From NCBI GenBank assembly GCA_023634235.1, contig JAMKCF010000014.1:5345501-5409500 (forward strand): a stretch of DNA of 64,000 nucleotides, in the 5' to 3' direction. Below are positions 23,501-38,500 of the stretch, piece after piece. How positions within the stretch are numbered: position 1 is the stretch's first letter; each line of letters begins with the position of its first letter. Below the pieces are notes generated by a model. The model saw only the letters and a list, made by a program, of their open reading frames with translations, did no database searches and was not told the origin of the DNA. The DNA is from Pisaster brevispinus. Lineage: Eukaryota; Echinodermata; Asteroidea; Forcipulatida; Asteriidae. The translations under genes and the position numbers were made by a program.

Positions 23501-26500
23501 CCAACATACAGTTAATGTGTTAATTGGTTTACCTGACCACCTTCTGACTCATTTTCACTGTGTACAACAATAACAATCATGTAGACTCGTTGGTTTCTTC
23601 TTGCCTTTCACCTTTGTGGACTCCAGTTCGATTCCTGGACTGGAGCCTTGCATATTTGGGTTGGGGTTTCAGTCCCTACATGACTGCTCAGGTTTTCTCT
23701 CCCACGTCCAAAACTTAAATTTCTTCATTGTCTTCTTTTTTGAAGTTGGTGTGATGTTTCCATTAGGATGGTTTGCCGACTATATAATTAGAATCAGAGC
23801 AAAGCAGGGGTTTTCCTGAATTTTATTTGTCTCACTCGTTTTACAAAGATAGTCCTAACTTAGGACTAGTCCTAGGAGTTATTAAAAACTTAAGGCTAGT
23901 CCTAAGTTAGGATGAGTAACTTGTCCTAACTCGAGATAAGACTGGTCGTAACTCTTTGTGAAATCCACCCCAGGCCTTGAATTTCATCTTTGAGAGGACA
24001 CATCCATTTTCATTTTTCAAAGGGCACTTCCATTGGAAAAAGTCTATTTGAAACTTTTGAAGGGGCACCAAGGCCAAGACCAGGGCACCAAGGCCAACAG
24101 AGGACATGGCCTGCGTGGCCTCCATATAATCCCAGGCCTGGAGAACCTGACTGTAGAGTCATCCATAAGGTTTTACACTAGCCCGCATGTATTGAAGGAA
24201 TGTTTCAACCAACCTTCTTGGTTTTGTTTCCTTGACCAGTGTGAAAACCACTGTGTAAAACCACTGTGTAAAACCACATGCAAAGCACTCATGCTTCAAG
24301 TAAATCTCTACCCTTGTTAACTTAGTCGTCACAAATGCGTCAAAAAATGTAGTGGTACACATTTGGTTGTTATTTCAACTTTCTATCAAAAACACTTAAA
24401 GTAAACAGTCATTTCAAGTGACATTTTTTTTCTATCAGGGTTTTCTTTATGAGTCTTCCGAGAAAGTACCTTAATCTTACGTATGCAGCGGGCAGACCTG
24501 TTTTATTGACTCACGTTTTTGTACCATGTGGCGTGCACAAATGTCTGTCTGCCCCGCGGTAAAATGTCACGTGCACACGTTTTATATCATGCCCCCCCCC
24601 CCCAAACCTGTGGGAGTTTCAACTTTGAAGATAACAAGTACACTGTACTCTGGTTGGAGTCAAAAGAGACACTTTCTTGTGACATTTAAAAATGGGGCAC
24701 ATCTTAGCAGTGCTGTAAACCCTTGCAAATGAAAAAAAACACCTCTTCACTACTTCATTTGAAAATTACACACATGCATGGGCACTGTTTGTACGCACAG
24801 CACAACTAAACTGTAAATTACAGCTCGGAGGTGAGTGCTGTTCAGAGCAAGATGACAAATTCATTACAAATGCATTGAATTTGTTTTTGTGTAGGTACTG
24901 ATGGCGGGTTGTTAGAAAAGTCAAGAATCCTACTCCAAATTGGTCCTCATTGAGGATATTATGAAGACATTTTGAAGACAAATTGATTTTTCACTTGTTC
25001 ATATCGTGATGTAATTTAGTGTCTAGATGATAATGGAAATAGCCCCCTCTTAATTTGAGTTTGAAATTTGTAAAGTGTTTTAAGACAATGAAAGGTAAAA
25101 ATTTGCATGCGTCAAGTTGGAAGTTTTTCCCAATGGTTATTATTTTATTTTAAGTACCTGAAACACCTTAAAAAGTATATCCATATGTGAATGGACATGC
25201 AAGCTTATACTGAAAAACAGTTTTAAATTATTATGAATTTAATCACCTTCAAATTTCCTTCAAAATTTAGAAACATACATGTAGTACTTTCTTTTTGTTT
25301 ACATGTAGGCTAGGTCATTAAATTGCCCCAACCTCAGTCAAATACAAACGGACTAAATTGATTAGCTGAGGAGAACTCCAGTCTTTGTTGGGAACATTAT
25401 TCCCCCCCCCCCAAGAAACTCAGATCAATCACCCACATGCTACAAACCTCACTTGTCTACAGTGTGCTGTCTGTTGCTGTAGACAGTACATAATACATGG
25501 ACATGTATCCATTCTTTGTCTGCCTCCTCATGACATGACCTATAGGTCGTTGAACCCTTTGTGTACCTTCATCTCTCACTTTCTAATGTGAGCTCACAGG
25601 CTAAACATGCATCCTACCCCTTCCAAACATGTCTGCAACCATGAGCAAGACTAGACAGACTGCTTGAAAGAAAATTCATAGTTGGCCTTAAGTGTTTGGA
25701 CTCTTGGTCTGGACACTGTACTTTTCTTGTTTGTCTTTCTGTGATGTCCGACCTTGATTTATTTTCTCTGATCAATTGATCAATAGTAATTGCTGTGTTT
25801 TGTACAGCACCTGTAGGATGCAGTAATAATTTGAAAATTTTATATAGTAGGGTTGTGTTGTCTAGGGACACGATTCTTCCTCTCTCTTGAACTACATGGG
25901 ATGCTCTTGTTCTTTGTTTTAGAAAAGGGGATGGACGCTTTAGAAGTAGACAAATTCTGTGTATATTTAGTTTGCAGAAACACCACGTGATAATTTCTAC
26001 TTTTGCTAGAACTTTTCCTGTTATTATTCTGCTAATGCGGAATAGATTTTTGAATTTGGGGTTGGGGGAACTTCTAGAAAGAGCTTTGCTGCTCATTAGG
26101 TGCCACCCTTGACAGAGTCATTTTTGAAATGCTGGCAAAGTTGAGGAAAAAGTGTTTGAAAACTGGCCACACTTTAAGTGTTATTGCTAAATTTGAAGTT
26201 ATTTTCATCGGTGGCTTGTGTGGTGTAACTATTGAAAACAAAGAGGAAAGGAATGGAAAAAGAAAATCTCCAAGCAAAACAACAACCAAACAGATACAGT
26301 TGTGTACTACCATTTTGAGTAAATCATATTAAAGCTTTTGTTTTTATAATATTCGCATAAACTGGTTCGTCTCTTGAGACAAAACTGTCCTTTTATTTTT
26401 TTTACAATGACGTCAACAAATTGTAATTTATGAACAAAGGCTCTGTGTTTGGGGACTTCAGCCGGAAAAGTGATGTACAAGGATTTCCATGAATTTAAAA

Positions 26501-29500
26501 ACATGTTTTTGTGTGTGTTATTTGAGTTGATTGATTTCCAGTAACCGTAATGACTTCACCCAATATTTTTTACCCTTCATTATCTTGTGATATACATGTA
26601 TTTTGTATGCGCAATGACAAAATGAAAATTGACTGCGTCATCTGCATGTAATTTGGTCAACCGTGACCGTAAATGTCTATGTATTATACTCACAACTTTT
26701 GAATAATTTACAGTGCAATCCACACACTTTGATAAACTCATCTGAATGAATACATGTAAGTTCCACTCACGACATCCTGAATTTTTTTAAGAAGACTTTT
26801 ATGTAAACATCTGATAGGTCTGATACTTCACGGGCGTCCATTGTCCCTGAAATTCCTTGGTGCCCTTTGAAATGTTCCAATAGAACATTAGTTTCCTCAT
26901 AGAGGTGCCCTTTACAAAGGAGAAAATGCCTTGGTGTCCTTGCATTGTTCTCTCTTAACAGTGGTCCGCTGGCAAAATGCCAGTTGAAACACCTGCGGAC
27001 CAGTCAGAAATCACTCCAAGTGGTCCGACTGGCTAATGTAGTTCAGTTTGATATATGAACTTGTGAAAAAGGTGATGGACTTGTGAAATGCCAAGTTAAC
27101 TGGTCCTGCTGGCCAGTCACTAAAAAAGTTAAGGGCAAACCCTGCCCTGGTCCCCCAAGGCAAATGGTTTGTCTGTTTATCACGTCTTTAAAAATTGTCT
27201 TTCATCATGTTCATAAGCAGTTTTATGTATGTGGCTGCACAACTTCAGAATGTCAGAGCCTTGTATTTTCAGTTTTTAGCAAAGCTTAAGAAAAATGCCT
27301 GTGGAAAAAAAAGAAAAAGTTTAGATATAACACAAACCCTTAGTGTTTCTCAGAAAAATATTGAGTTGCGTTAGCATGCCCACTACAATTATAACATAAC
27401 ACACGATTGTGTCTTCACTGGCCCTTTTTTCCGTCACTTTTTTGTTGGTAATCTCCACGCATGTGATTACTTTTGCCATCCCCGCCGTCACAGCAAAATG
27501 TGAAACCGAACAGTCCGTTGTCTCGAATAATATGACGCCACGAGGGGTCGCCATGGCGACGTGTTTCAATCTATTCCATAACCAGGTCAAAGCAAGGACA
27601 ACGCATATTGATTTAGTCAACATTCATTCTGCTGAATTGAATGCAGGGAGCAGGGATTAATTTTTTTGTTGGCGGCATCGCCGTGGTTTTTATGTATTGT
27701 GATTGCGTAGACAACCGCAGCGTAGTCTATTGTCAAATATGAGGCTATTGAAATATCACATTTTATCAATTAGTATTAATTTTCTGGATTTATGAATGAT
27801 TTTTTCCCATCATGTAATTGGAACTGAATCCATTGTATATGCTATTTGAACGACTGACAGTGGAGCAGAACTTCACTCGCACTTCACTTCAATTTTTGTA
27901 TGTGATAATAACAATTGCAGTATTGTTATTGTTTGCCCTTTATAGGTGTTCAGATTTGAAAAAACAAAACAAAACAAGTTTTTGTGAAAAATTTATCAAA
28001 TTCCTCAGTTTGTCTTTTGGAAAATGATGTAGAATTTATGTTGTTTTACCATGAGACAATTTTGATAAGAATGTAAACAACATTGAAATTGTAGACCCGC
28101 CTTTTTTTTTTCAGTAGTTGAGTCTGTGATCAAATCATCATTGGTTATTTTAAAGATGCTGTCCGTTTTTTGACCAATTTGACCTCAAAAGATAAGATTA
28201 AAATTTTAAAAACGGCTGTCTGTATTTATTTGTGAAGGTTAATTAAAAACTAAAATGAACATTGTCAGGAATAAATCACATCCATCCGCCATAAACAAGT
28301 TTGTATGTTACATGCATTCTTTTGGCATTCTTTTGGCATTCGTTACCTGCTCTAATCAATTTTTCAACCCCAAATCGTTGAAAATTTACACTGTCAGTTT
28401 CCCTTGTGGTTTATTACTTGTTATTTGAAGTAAAAAGTTGCATCTCCTTCATGTGATCCCTCTGCTGCCACTTCCCAGGTTATATCGCAAACTTTTGTGT
28501 GTTTCTTGGCTATACGGCAGTTACACTTACAGGTTGAATGGCCTCTGACTGGTACCCCCGAACAAAGATATTGACAACATAGGGAGATCTTATTAGGGAG
28601 AACATTAGGGTAAGACAGCTCAGTTGCTTGAGTTCAGGCACGTTAATTTGGAGGTCGCAGGTTCAGGTCTCTGTAGTAAATTTTTCTTTGTTCAAGTTAA
28701 AATTATTTCTTCAATAATGAAAGCACTTTGAGTAAAGAAATGATAATTTCTTGGGTTCCTGTTAAGCACTTGCTCTTGTTTCAATTTGAAGGTGATATCC
28801 GGTTTTCTTTCACCTTGGACAAACTCTCAACAATTCCTCAAAATTGCCACTTCCTTGGAATAGAAATATTATTCATTTCCTGGGATTTGTTGTTTGTGTA
28901 AGTCTGACACTGTGCATGCAAATTACTGTTGCTCTTCAGGCTTTTCTAGTTTTCATTCTTCATAACGCTGGCGTGCCTTTCTATATTCAAATGTTTTTTA
29001 TTTTTAGCATAATTTTTTGGGCCAAACAGTGTAGCCTGCAGCAATTCAATTCATAAGCAGTTTGCTTTTAATAATGTCAGTATTTTGTGTATACCCGCAA
29101 CGGTATTAAATAAAAGGAAAGTGAAAATAACAGAAAAGTCTTTGTTGAAAAAAAGAAAGAAATGAAAACAGGAGCTAGCTGTTGCAAACTACTTACCAAC
29201 CCAAATGACCTGTGGTAAGGCAAACAGTCTTAATAATGGCCTGATGTCTTAACCCTAGCAGAGCCTTTCTCAAAGGCTAAAATTGAAGTTGCAAAGTGTG
29301 CATATTCTTACTTCACAAATAGTCAAGTTTCGTAAGTGGACTTTAATTGCTACAGGAGCAATCGTGGTTGTTATTTCCTTTGGGAAATCTCTTTACAATT
29401 CTTATCAAGAAACAGAAATCCTTTCCCTGGAAGAAACCAAAAAGAGGGGGGATTTTCCATTTTTCTTTCGACATTTGTACCTGGTGACTTTTTGGATACA

Positions 29501-32500
29501 TTCAGTAGGGACTGTTTTGCTTTCACATTATGTACCCTTTCCTCGGAAGTTTAAAAGGAAACTAGTTTCATTTCGGCAGATTGGAATGATTTCATCGGAG
29601 CTATTTATCCTTTTGCTCTGATGTTTTCCAACCTGCAACATCATAGAGGAGCGTTTTTTTCCTTTCCATCTGTCACTTCAGTGGTGAGAAAGTTATACGG
29701 CGTTCCTACAAATATGTGAAGTATTGCTTGATATTGCCGTAAAGCCCGGTTCATACTGCAATTGCGAAAGCAAAGCAAATTTTTTTGCGTCACAATAAGA
29801 GGAACAGCGTGTACTTGTTGTTGTGTCACCAAACTCCCCTTTGCATTCGCTTTTGCTTGAAGTACGAACCGAGCTGACAGAGAGCAAGCATCACTTGGTT
29901 TGGTGTGAGAGGACAAATGTGCACAGAATTGTTAATTTTTCATAATTTTGTTAAATGCACATAAAACTTTTAATGAGTTTAAGTTGCGACTGTGGAAAAT
30001 GATCCTAAATGTTGAATCTGTGTTCTGTACCCCCCCCCCCCAACTGATGCTATGACATTACATAAACTTGAAATTCCATTGAACCACCTTGTATGAAAGT
30101 GCAACAGGTAATTAAATTAACCCTAACCATTAAAAACCCATCAAAATCCAACTGCTTGTTTTCCATTGAGTCTGTTGGACTAAGGGCGCACTGGTAATTA
30201 TGCTTTACATGGGATCAGGCATACACTGACATACCCCCATAATCAGAGTCCAACATTTTGGGGGTGTCCAGTTACCACATTGGGGCTGGATATTGTGGAG
30301 TGACTCTGAGGTTAGATCCTAGTAAATCACTCATGGGAGTTTGGGTTTTAATGATGGCTTTGTCTCCTGAAGGTTGCAGAAGTTTGTCCACGTTCTCTTA
30401 TAAAGAGGTTCCCCCACAGTGGAGGTGTATGTTACAAAATGAAAATGAAAGTTGAATTTGCCCCGTGCTGGGTTGACGTCTTAGTGAAAACGATCCAGTC
30501 ATTCATCTGTTATGTAAAATGACCCTATTATGAAGAGTACAGTATCTACGACAAAATGGTAGTCTGAACCTTGATCGTGTTTTTCCATTTTTTTTTTGGA
30601 GTATCAAACTGAGTATCTGTCTGTCCTTGGATATCTAATTAAAATTCCATAAATGGACAAAAAACGCGTCTTTTTCTTCTTCTCACAATGGAGAACATAC
30701 AATGGTAAAGAGCTTGTGAATGCACAAATGCATCCCTATTACTCTGGAGTGCGGGATGTTTTTGGATGGAGGAAGCGCAGCACTGCCTTGATTAGTGTGC
30801 CTCATTTCTTAGGCGCCCGATACCCCCCCCCCCCCCCCAAAGAAGAAGAAATCCATCCTTTCTTATCTTTGAGTAAAACAAACACCAAGATCGGATGTAG
30901 CCACTAAAAGGAAAATTCAGAATGAAATAAATTTTAATAAGGGTAACTGGAGACTGCGCTCGCTAAGTCCTTTGGTCTTGACAGAATTCTCTTGGAGAGT
31001 TTCACAAAAGCAAGGGTAAATGCGACGAGGAAGGTCCCCTGAAAGAGTGTGTTGACACTGGCAATGCCCCAGATGAGGCCATCATGGCAACTGACAGAGA
31101 GGGAATGGGACCAAGATCGGTTGGGTAAATGGTGAAGGGGGGGGGGGGATTGGGGGATGATGGCAGCCATTCGGCCAATGAATGCTAGGATGACGTTGAA
31201 TAGGGGGATTTCAATTAACGGCGTGAGGTTGCAAGCCACTGCAAACACCCTCTGGTATCCTCTAGGGGGTTAGTTCATTATCAGATTTATGGCTGGCCTA
31301 CACCATCCCCCAGTGGATTGAAAACAGCCATTAGAAGCTATGATTAGATTTATTATCTAACTCCCATGTTGTCACCAAGATGAGGGAAGGAGGGTGGGGG
31401 GGGGATTCCCTTGCTGACTATGTTGTAATAATACCAAAAATAGAAAAAAACAGTCGTGTTCGTTGTGCTTAAAATCCAGCTAAGTAGGAAGCAGTTAGAA
31501 GCATTTTGGGGGAAAAGATTACCGACCAAAATACAATTTCATGTGATGTGACTGGTTCCCAGCTTTCTGAAGCAGAATTTGGTTAAAGACGGGATCCAGG
31601 GCCAAATTCAGTTTTGTGATGCACTTGACTTTCCAATAGATAAGAGTCTGTGGGAAAGTGGAAAAGAAGTTAGTACATCTCTCTAACCTCACGTTAAAAA
31701 TGGTTTAAAATATCGTTTATGTGATACCGTTCCAGTGCAAAAATGTGAAGCATGACATCATTGGATATTAACAGCAAATAGGTCTGCACATTCCAAAGAG
31801 GAATTTGTGCATCAGTCAAATGGTCAAATTCAATGCCTTTTTGATTGAACATCAGATAAATTCAGGAATGACATCACATGAACTAAAAAAATTCCTGTGC
31901 AAAAATTGTATGGATGCATATATTTCATATGTGACATTGATTGTTTTGGGATGTTGATAAAATTTGCGCTGGAAGGGTATAAAATACAATATCAACTTTT
32001 ACACCATTTTAACGTGAGCTTAGAGACTATTATTGTTTTCTTTATCTATTGGTAAATGATTGCATCACAAAACCGAATTCAACCTCTGTCTTTAAGCAAT
32101 ATTTCTGTTTTAGCAGCAGTATGATGTTTAGGTTCCAATCAGCATTTTTTTCCCGGTCTGATCATTGAAGTCAATTCATCAACTAAATGAAGATGTTTAA
32201 AAAACCTGTGGTATGATGCTGAGCCTTGGCTGCATGAAGTATTCTGAACACAGTGCATTATGCTATGCCCCCCAAGTTTCCAGTTCCACTACCAGAATTA
32301 CTTCCCCCGCCCCCACCCCTCTGCATACTCAAAATGGAGCAGTGAATTTCATTGTCTAGCACCCTTCTCGTCTTTTACATTTTCACATGCCTTCCATTCA
32401 CATTCAGATCAAGGCACCATGAATGCAGTCCTTAGATGCCCTCTGTTCCCGTTGGTAATTGCTCCCCCCCTTGAGATTTTTGTTGACTCGGCATTATGAC

Positions 32501-35500
32501 ATCTGAGATGGACAGGCATGCGTTACATTTTTATGAAAGAGGAAAGGGGGGGGGACACAACGTATCAAAAGGGTTGGGGATATTTCATTGTGTTATGTGG
32601 GAGAGCCAATGTTGGAGTGGTATAGTTGACTTGTAAGTACATTGTGCATTAGATTACCCTCTGTGCTTGGGTCATCATTTTAAATTCCAAAACACATGAT
32701 GGCACTGGAACAAGGGGTTGGGACTGAGACTAAAGTCAGACTGTGTTATTGCGTATTGATATTTCCTCCTTGTTTTTTATTGATCAGTACACATTGTACT
32801 TTTCTCTGGTTATGGCGTGTCATGGCCGAGCGGTCAAGCGCCCTGGACTCAAGTGCTGGTGTTTCTGACCAGCAGAGTGTGGGTTCGAGGCCCGGTCTTG
32901 ATACTTTTGTCCTTGAGCAAGACACTTAACTATAATTGTATCTCTTCACCCAGGAGTAAATTGGGTACCTGTGAGGGCAGAGATGGTTCTTGTGACTGGT
33001 TTAGCTTGGTGCGCTACATACTTGGTAGCACAGGCTGTACATACTCCCAAGGGAGCTGAGATGGTTTAAGGAATGAAATAAATGACCCAGTGACCAGGGG
33101 TAATAATGTTCAAAGTGCAATGATAATTTCTTTGGAGTTGCTCCATATAAGAATGGAATAAAAGAGTGGCATGGAGGTCTTACACAGCCTTTGAAAAAAG
33201 TGGCAGGGTCGTGGCTGTTGGATAAAGGACCGCTCCAGCTATGTCTTTATCAGTCGTTTAAACATGGTCATGTGACCACCTTTCAACCAATAAGACTGCC
33301 TAAACTGTCTCGGGGTGTTTATGAATACATTTTTAATGTACTTTAACAAAAATTTGTTTTTTGGTTAAATTTCATCTATGTAGCCTACCTGTTGCTTTTG
33401 TCACTCATTCCTACAGTACTTCTTACTTTTTTTTATAGACAGCTTGTGTTATTTTTGAAAGGCTTTTCTATCAAATAATATAGGTTTGCCCTTGTACTGC
33501 AATTCAAGTGTTGCTGCTTTTACCCCAAATATCGTGTCTGTGTACTTGTACATAAGTTACTGTAACTTACATGTATAGGAAGTCCCATTGTTTGGGTATG
33601 GACTAGACTTGCACAGTCTGCACACCTGTTTCTCTGGCTATGCAATGAGGCGGAAATCTTGTACACTGTACACCACAGGAAAATTGTACCAAACCAGCTT
33701 AGGAGTTTGGGACTGTTGCTAATAGGATGCTTTCAAGTACTAGCCCCACAAAGCTGTGCCTGGTCAACCATTAAAGCCAGACCCCAATCCCCCACCCCCC
33801 CCCCCCCCCCCCCGAAAAATGTAGACACACCCTGCATAGAACATTTGATTAGAGTAATAGTCTGTGGGCCAATTAACTCTCCAGTCAGGTCAGATCGAGG
33901 ACAACACTGGGGGCAGTTTTCCTTCAAGCTTGGAGCTGTATGCTTAAAGGCAGTGTATACACTCTAGGTAAAACACATCCACAGGACATCTGACCAGTTA
34001 CCACAGAACGATGGTACACATTAATCATTGGTTTCCAAGATATGCACGGTAAAGTACTAGAGAAATGCATCGATAAAGGAATGATATGTTGGTTTTTCAG
34101 AACAGGGCATTTGTATGTATCCCAGCCTACTGGTACTTCAGGTGTGCATCAAAAAAGGAGGCAACATCATTGGTATGCATGAGATTGCATCCATTCCAAC
34201 TCTCTCGTACTCCAGAAATGCTCCGTAAAGGGACGCTACATGTATTCTTTGATTGGGTTTCCAAAAAAACACATTCTTTTCAATACCATTTTGGTTAATT
34301 TCAGGGAGCCATTTTTGCAAATTAGATTTGAATACTGTCTGGTATAATGATTAGTCACATTCACTGCATTCTAAAAAATTAATAAATAAATAAATCAAGA
34401 TATTGAGAAAAATTGTAAAAAAAAAAATGGAATATTCAACTGGCGGCATTTTCATTGCTTTGTCTCCAAGAATAGTGCAGTTCTGCCAGCTTTTTGTACA
34501 TTTCATTTTTTTCTTTAGTACTATAATTTTGTGGGGGACAGAAAAAACAAGAAAATAAACCTGAAATGAACCATTGCTGACAGAGGATTTGTGTGTGTGT
34601 GTGCGCTTTGCTCACAGTTGCACAAAATTAAAGACAATTTGATTAGTTTTTGCCATATTTTTTTTCAGTATTGGTGGAATTTGCAGACTTTTTTAGTCAG
34701 GGCAAATACCTTTAAAGGGTAGGTTTATTGATGTGGGTTTTGGTTTGTGTTATGGACTGGCAGCTTTTTTCTAACAGGCAATCCAAAGCACAAGGCCAGG
34801 CTGTGGTCAGTGTGGTTGAGCAACCCAAGCCCTAATTAAGTATGATGGCTGGCAGGGCCTGAAAATTCTATTCACTGACTGTTTTTTTTTTGTAGTCCAT
34901 TTATTGAGAAAGAAAAAGGTACTGCCTGGGTGATATTGAGGGAGAAGAAGAAAGAAAAAAAAAGCCTACTGTGGAAAGGTTTTCAATCGTTTCATTCGAT
35001 GCCAAGTAACAATCAACCCATAGATGTGGCAAGATATTTTATCACTGTGTTGTTATTTATTAAGAGCGATGTGGTTACATGTGTTAAAGATTGTGGATTT
35101 GTGTTCATTCTAAAGACTCAGTTTGGGGTTTTAGAATTGAACACTTTAGGAATTTGTTAAAAACATTTTTCGATGACCTTAAGGGCTGATCAGAATGATC
35201 AATGTTTGAAAAATAGTATTTTTATTTCAAAGTTAGGGGTGGTTGGCTAAAAAGAAATGACTCAATATTGAAAATGATAGAAAACACAGAATATATCCTA
35301 GCCTACATTTTGTGTGTTCGGCAATTGTCATTTGCTGTGTCAACTACCATGTTGGAAGCCAGAGCTTGGAGAGCATTGCTCTAAATAGTCTGGCTTCATT
35401 TCAGGCATTACTTTGTTCTTCAGTGTCTATGGAAATATTGAATATTTAATTTAAAATTGGGGAGGACGGGTGAGTGGGGAAAAATGTTTCAAACATTGAT

Positions 35501-38500
35501 TACTCTGAATGGCTAGGGGCCATTCAGAATAATCAATGTTTAAAATGTTGATCTTTTTTCAAAAGTTAATTATCGACAGACCATAACTCGGTGAAATCTG
35601 GCTTTTCCATTTCACTCGGCTTTGCCCTATAAAATGGAATGCTCCAGACTTCACCTTGTGATTATATTCTGTGACAATGCATTCATTGCGCCTAATAGTT
35701 GCACATTATTTTCATATTAAAATGCCATGCAAGTGTTAGTGTGTTAAAATAAGATGTTATATTTCAAGTTTCCAAAATGTCCTATTGTTTTCTAGTAACA
35801 ATAATCCAGATCGTCTGAGACATGACTACTTTCATTTCGCTCGGCCCCAGCGGCCTATCCAGGACCGCTGGGATGGGCTAATCAGCTTGCACAGATTCTT
35901 GTTCAGGAAGTACGTCATGCGTGCAGTGCTTGCAGTGTGATTGTGATACATGATGGGACTGAGCATTAACCAATGAGCGTGCTTGATACGTTTGCCCATC
36001 CCAGCGCCTTTGGTTTGAAGGCAAGGCGCTGGGGACGAGCGAATACTTTCATCAGGTTCACTCAAAAGTAACATTGAGTCGTACAGAAAAAAAAAACCCA
36101 AACCAAACAACAAACAAAACCAAGATGGCTACTGCATGCTAAAGTTCTGTAGCCAAGTTCTGTAGCCAATGTTGTTTTTGCAGGCTTGGTCCTGGTCTTG
36201 TCCTTGGTGCCCCTTCAAAAGTTTCCCAAAGACTTCAAGATTTTCCAATGGAAGTACCCGCTGTAAAAATGAAAAACGGCCTTGCCCTTTTGAAGATGAA
36301 ACTCCAGGCTTGATATCGACGGTAAACTGCGATGGCAAACAATTTTTTCCTTGATGCATCTTGGCTAGGTGAAGTAGTGCACATCATATGCATTGAGGTC
36401 GCACTGACCTCCATTTGACTCTATGATTGTAATTGAATATTTTTTCTTCCACATTCTCCTCTATCCCCAGCCTTGAGTGAGGACTTGTTTAAAGATAAAG
36501 TAGAGCACTTGGGGGGAGGGGCGAGGAGGAGGGAAATTATCAAGACAATATTGTGAACATGAAGAATTTTTCTTTTCTTTTTAGAAATGTATTTGCAGGG
36601 CTTGAAATACTAACCGTATTGTCAAGCCGAGTGTAGTAATTTTAGCATTGAGTCAGCAACCTCATGCAAACAAACAAGTCCTGCAATCTTGTGGTTCACC
36701 CCCCCCCCCCAACACACACTCTTAGAGATTTAACTTATTTACACATTAGCTTGTCAAGTTCAGAGCTCCTTCTAAAAATTCCGCTGAAAAATGTGAGCCA
36801 AAATAAGAAAGCTGTTTCCCTCTAGTAAATGTTTGGAGCGACAAGAGATGTGATCTCATGGAGATTTCCTTGAACTTTGAACCCTGACCTGAACTCTTGG
36901 GCTTAAAAGTACAAGGACAACATTGGTGATTGTCAAAGAACAACATTTGCACTCTAGGCGACCTAACGTATAAATGTGAATTAACAAACCTCTGGAAGTT
37001 TAAGCTCAATTGGTCATCAGATTCACGAGAAAATAGTTCAGAATAAAACCTTTTTATAGATGTTTTCACTGTTTGCAAGCATTAAGTTTCAGACTCGCGA
37101 GATCAGAATTAATTGTTTTACTCATTTCTCGAAAAATGGTGCACTTTATATTTCAAGTTTTCCACCATCTTCAAATCCGTGAACAAATGTATTTTTTAAT
37201 CTAACCCAATGTTGTGCACACTTTTCAATCAATGGTAATGGCTGGTATTCAAAATGCCTAATATCTAGGCTCAAGTTGCAGTTGAAGCAGCTCAACTAAA
37301 AGAAATCAATACAGAAAGGCATAAGAATGCCTCCAAAAGGCTGTAAATTGTTCGTCCGTATTATATTGCTTTCAATAATATATGTTTGAAATGCAAAATA
37401 TCTTAAATGCATTGTTAAGTTTCCAAGTAACACCTGAAAATCTGTGAAGTAAAAAGTTCAAGGATGCCAGATTTCTTGAATGAAATTGAGAGTTTTTTGA
37501 AGAAGTTCACAAGATAAACAAATTGATGACATTTTCCCGTGTCAAACCTCCTCTTTAAAGACAGAATTTCAATCATCTTTTTCCATTTGTACACGCATGC
37601 ATCTTCATCAACGTGTATACATCCTGTTGGTGTGTTATACATTGGGTCCTATTTTCATCCATGCATGATCTATGCTTGGCAAAAATTGCTCTTTGCTGAA
37701 CAGGCAATATTTTGTCTCCCAAGACCCCCCCCCCCCGATGCACACGCACATGTTTGTCGACTCAGTAAATTAAGGACTTCTCTCTTCTCTTTGTTACTCC
37801 AATGTTGTTTGTCTTAGTTTGTTTTAGTGACTTCTCCATTTGTTTTGTACATGAAAGCAAAGCGAGGACGTCCTCGCTCTGTCAAACACCCGGATCGCTT
37901 TTGTTAAAGTCCTCGGTTTCAATGGGTAGACACGCTCACCCATACACAAATGAAATAATTCATGTTTAGAAAAATTGACAACGATTCAGATCAGTTTAAA
38001 TAATTGTTTGACCTGGCATAAGTCTTGAGTCACGTGTGAGTTGAGTTTCAGTAACCTACATGTAGGCAGGAATGGTTATACATCGTACATGTAGTCTGGC
38101 ACCCAGCTGGTATAATGAGCATTACATGATAATGGTCATATGGGAACTTGTCGAATACAATGGCAAGACAAGAATCTATGGCCGCGTCCAGATTGGTGGC
38201 TACGGCTATGGCTTGATCACCACCTCATTATGCGTTGAAGCATATAGACTGTTCTTAGCAACAGCCAGAGTCGTAGCCCCCAATTTGGACATCTATTTGT
38301 ACTTGTGCTAAAAGCACTTTAGACTACTCACATAAGCATCCACTGTAAGTCAGCCAACTGCACACTCTTAGATATTTGTGAAATTACATTTTTTTCCCCC
38401 AATGTCTGTATTGCTGAATTCTTAATGAATATTGAATGTCCACGATGAGTGTGATAAGACACTGAAGTGAATGTATCCCACAACCTGTGTGCTTCCTTGG

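Noticed and set aside
25614..26096. 160-codon ATG frame, minus strand
   Set aside because: No known motif, no nearby promoter or splice pattern, and a length near what chance allows. Kept out without RNA or homology support.
27409..27660. Frame with a signal-peptide-like start in a CpG-richer patch
   Set aside because: The apparent start codon is GTG; the hydrophobic stretch could be by chance and the minus strand is open as well.
30934..31248. 104-codon minus-strand frame with hydrophobic segments
   Set aside because: Interrupted in meaning by a homopolymer G/C run; no family recognised.
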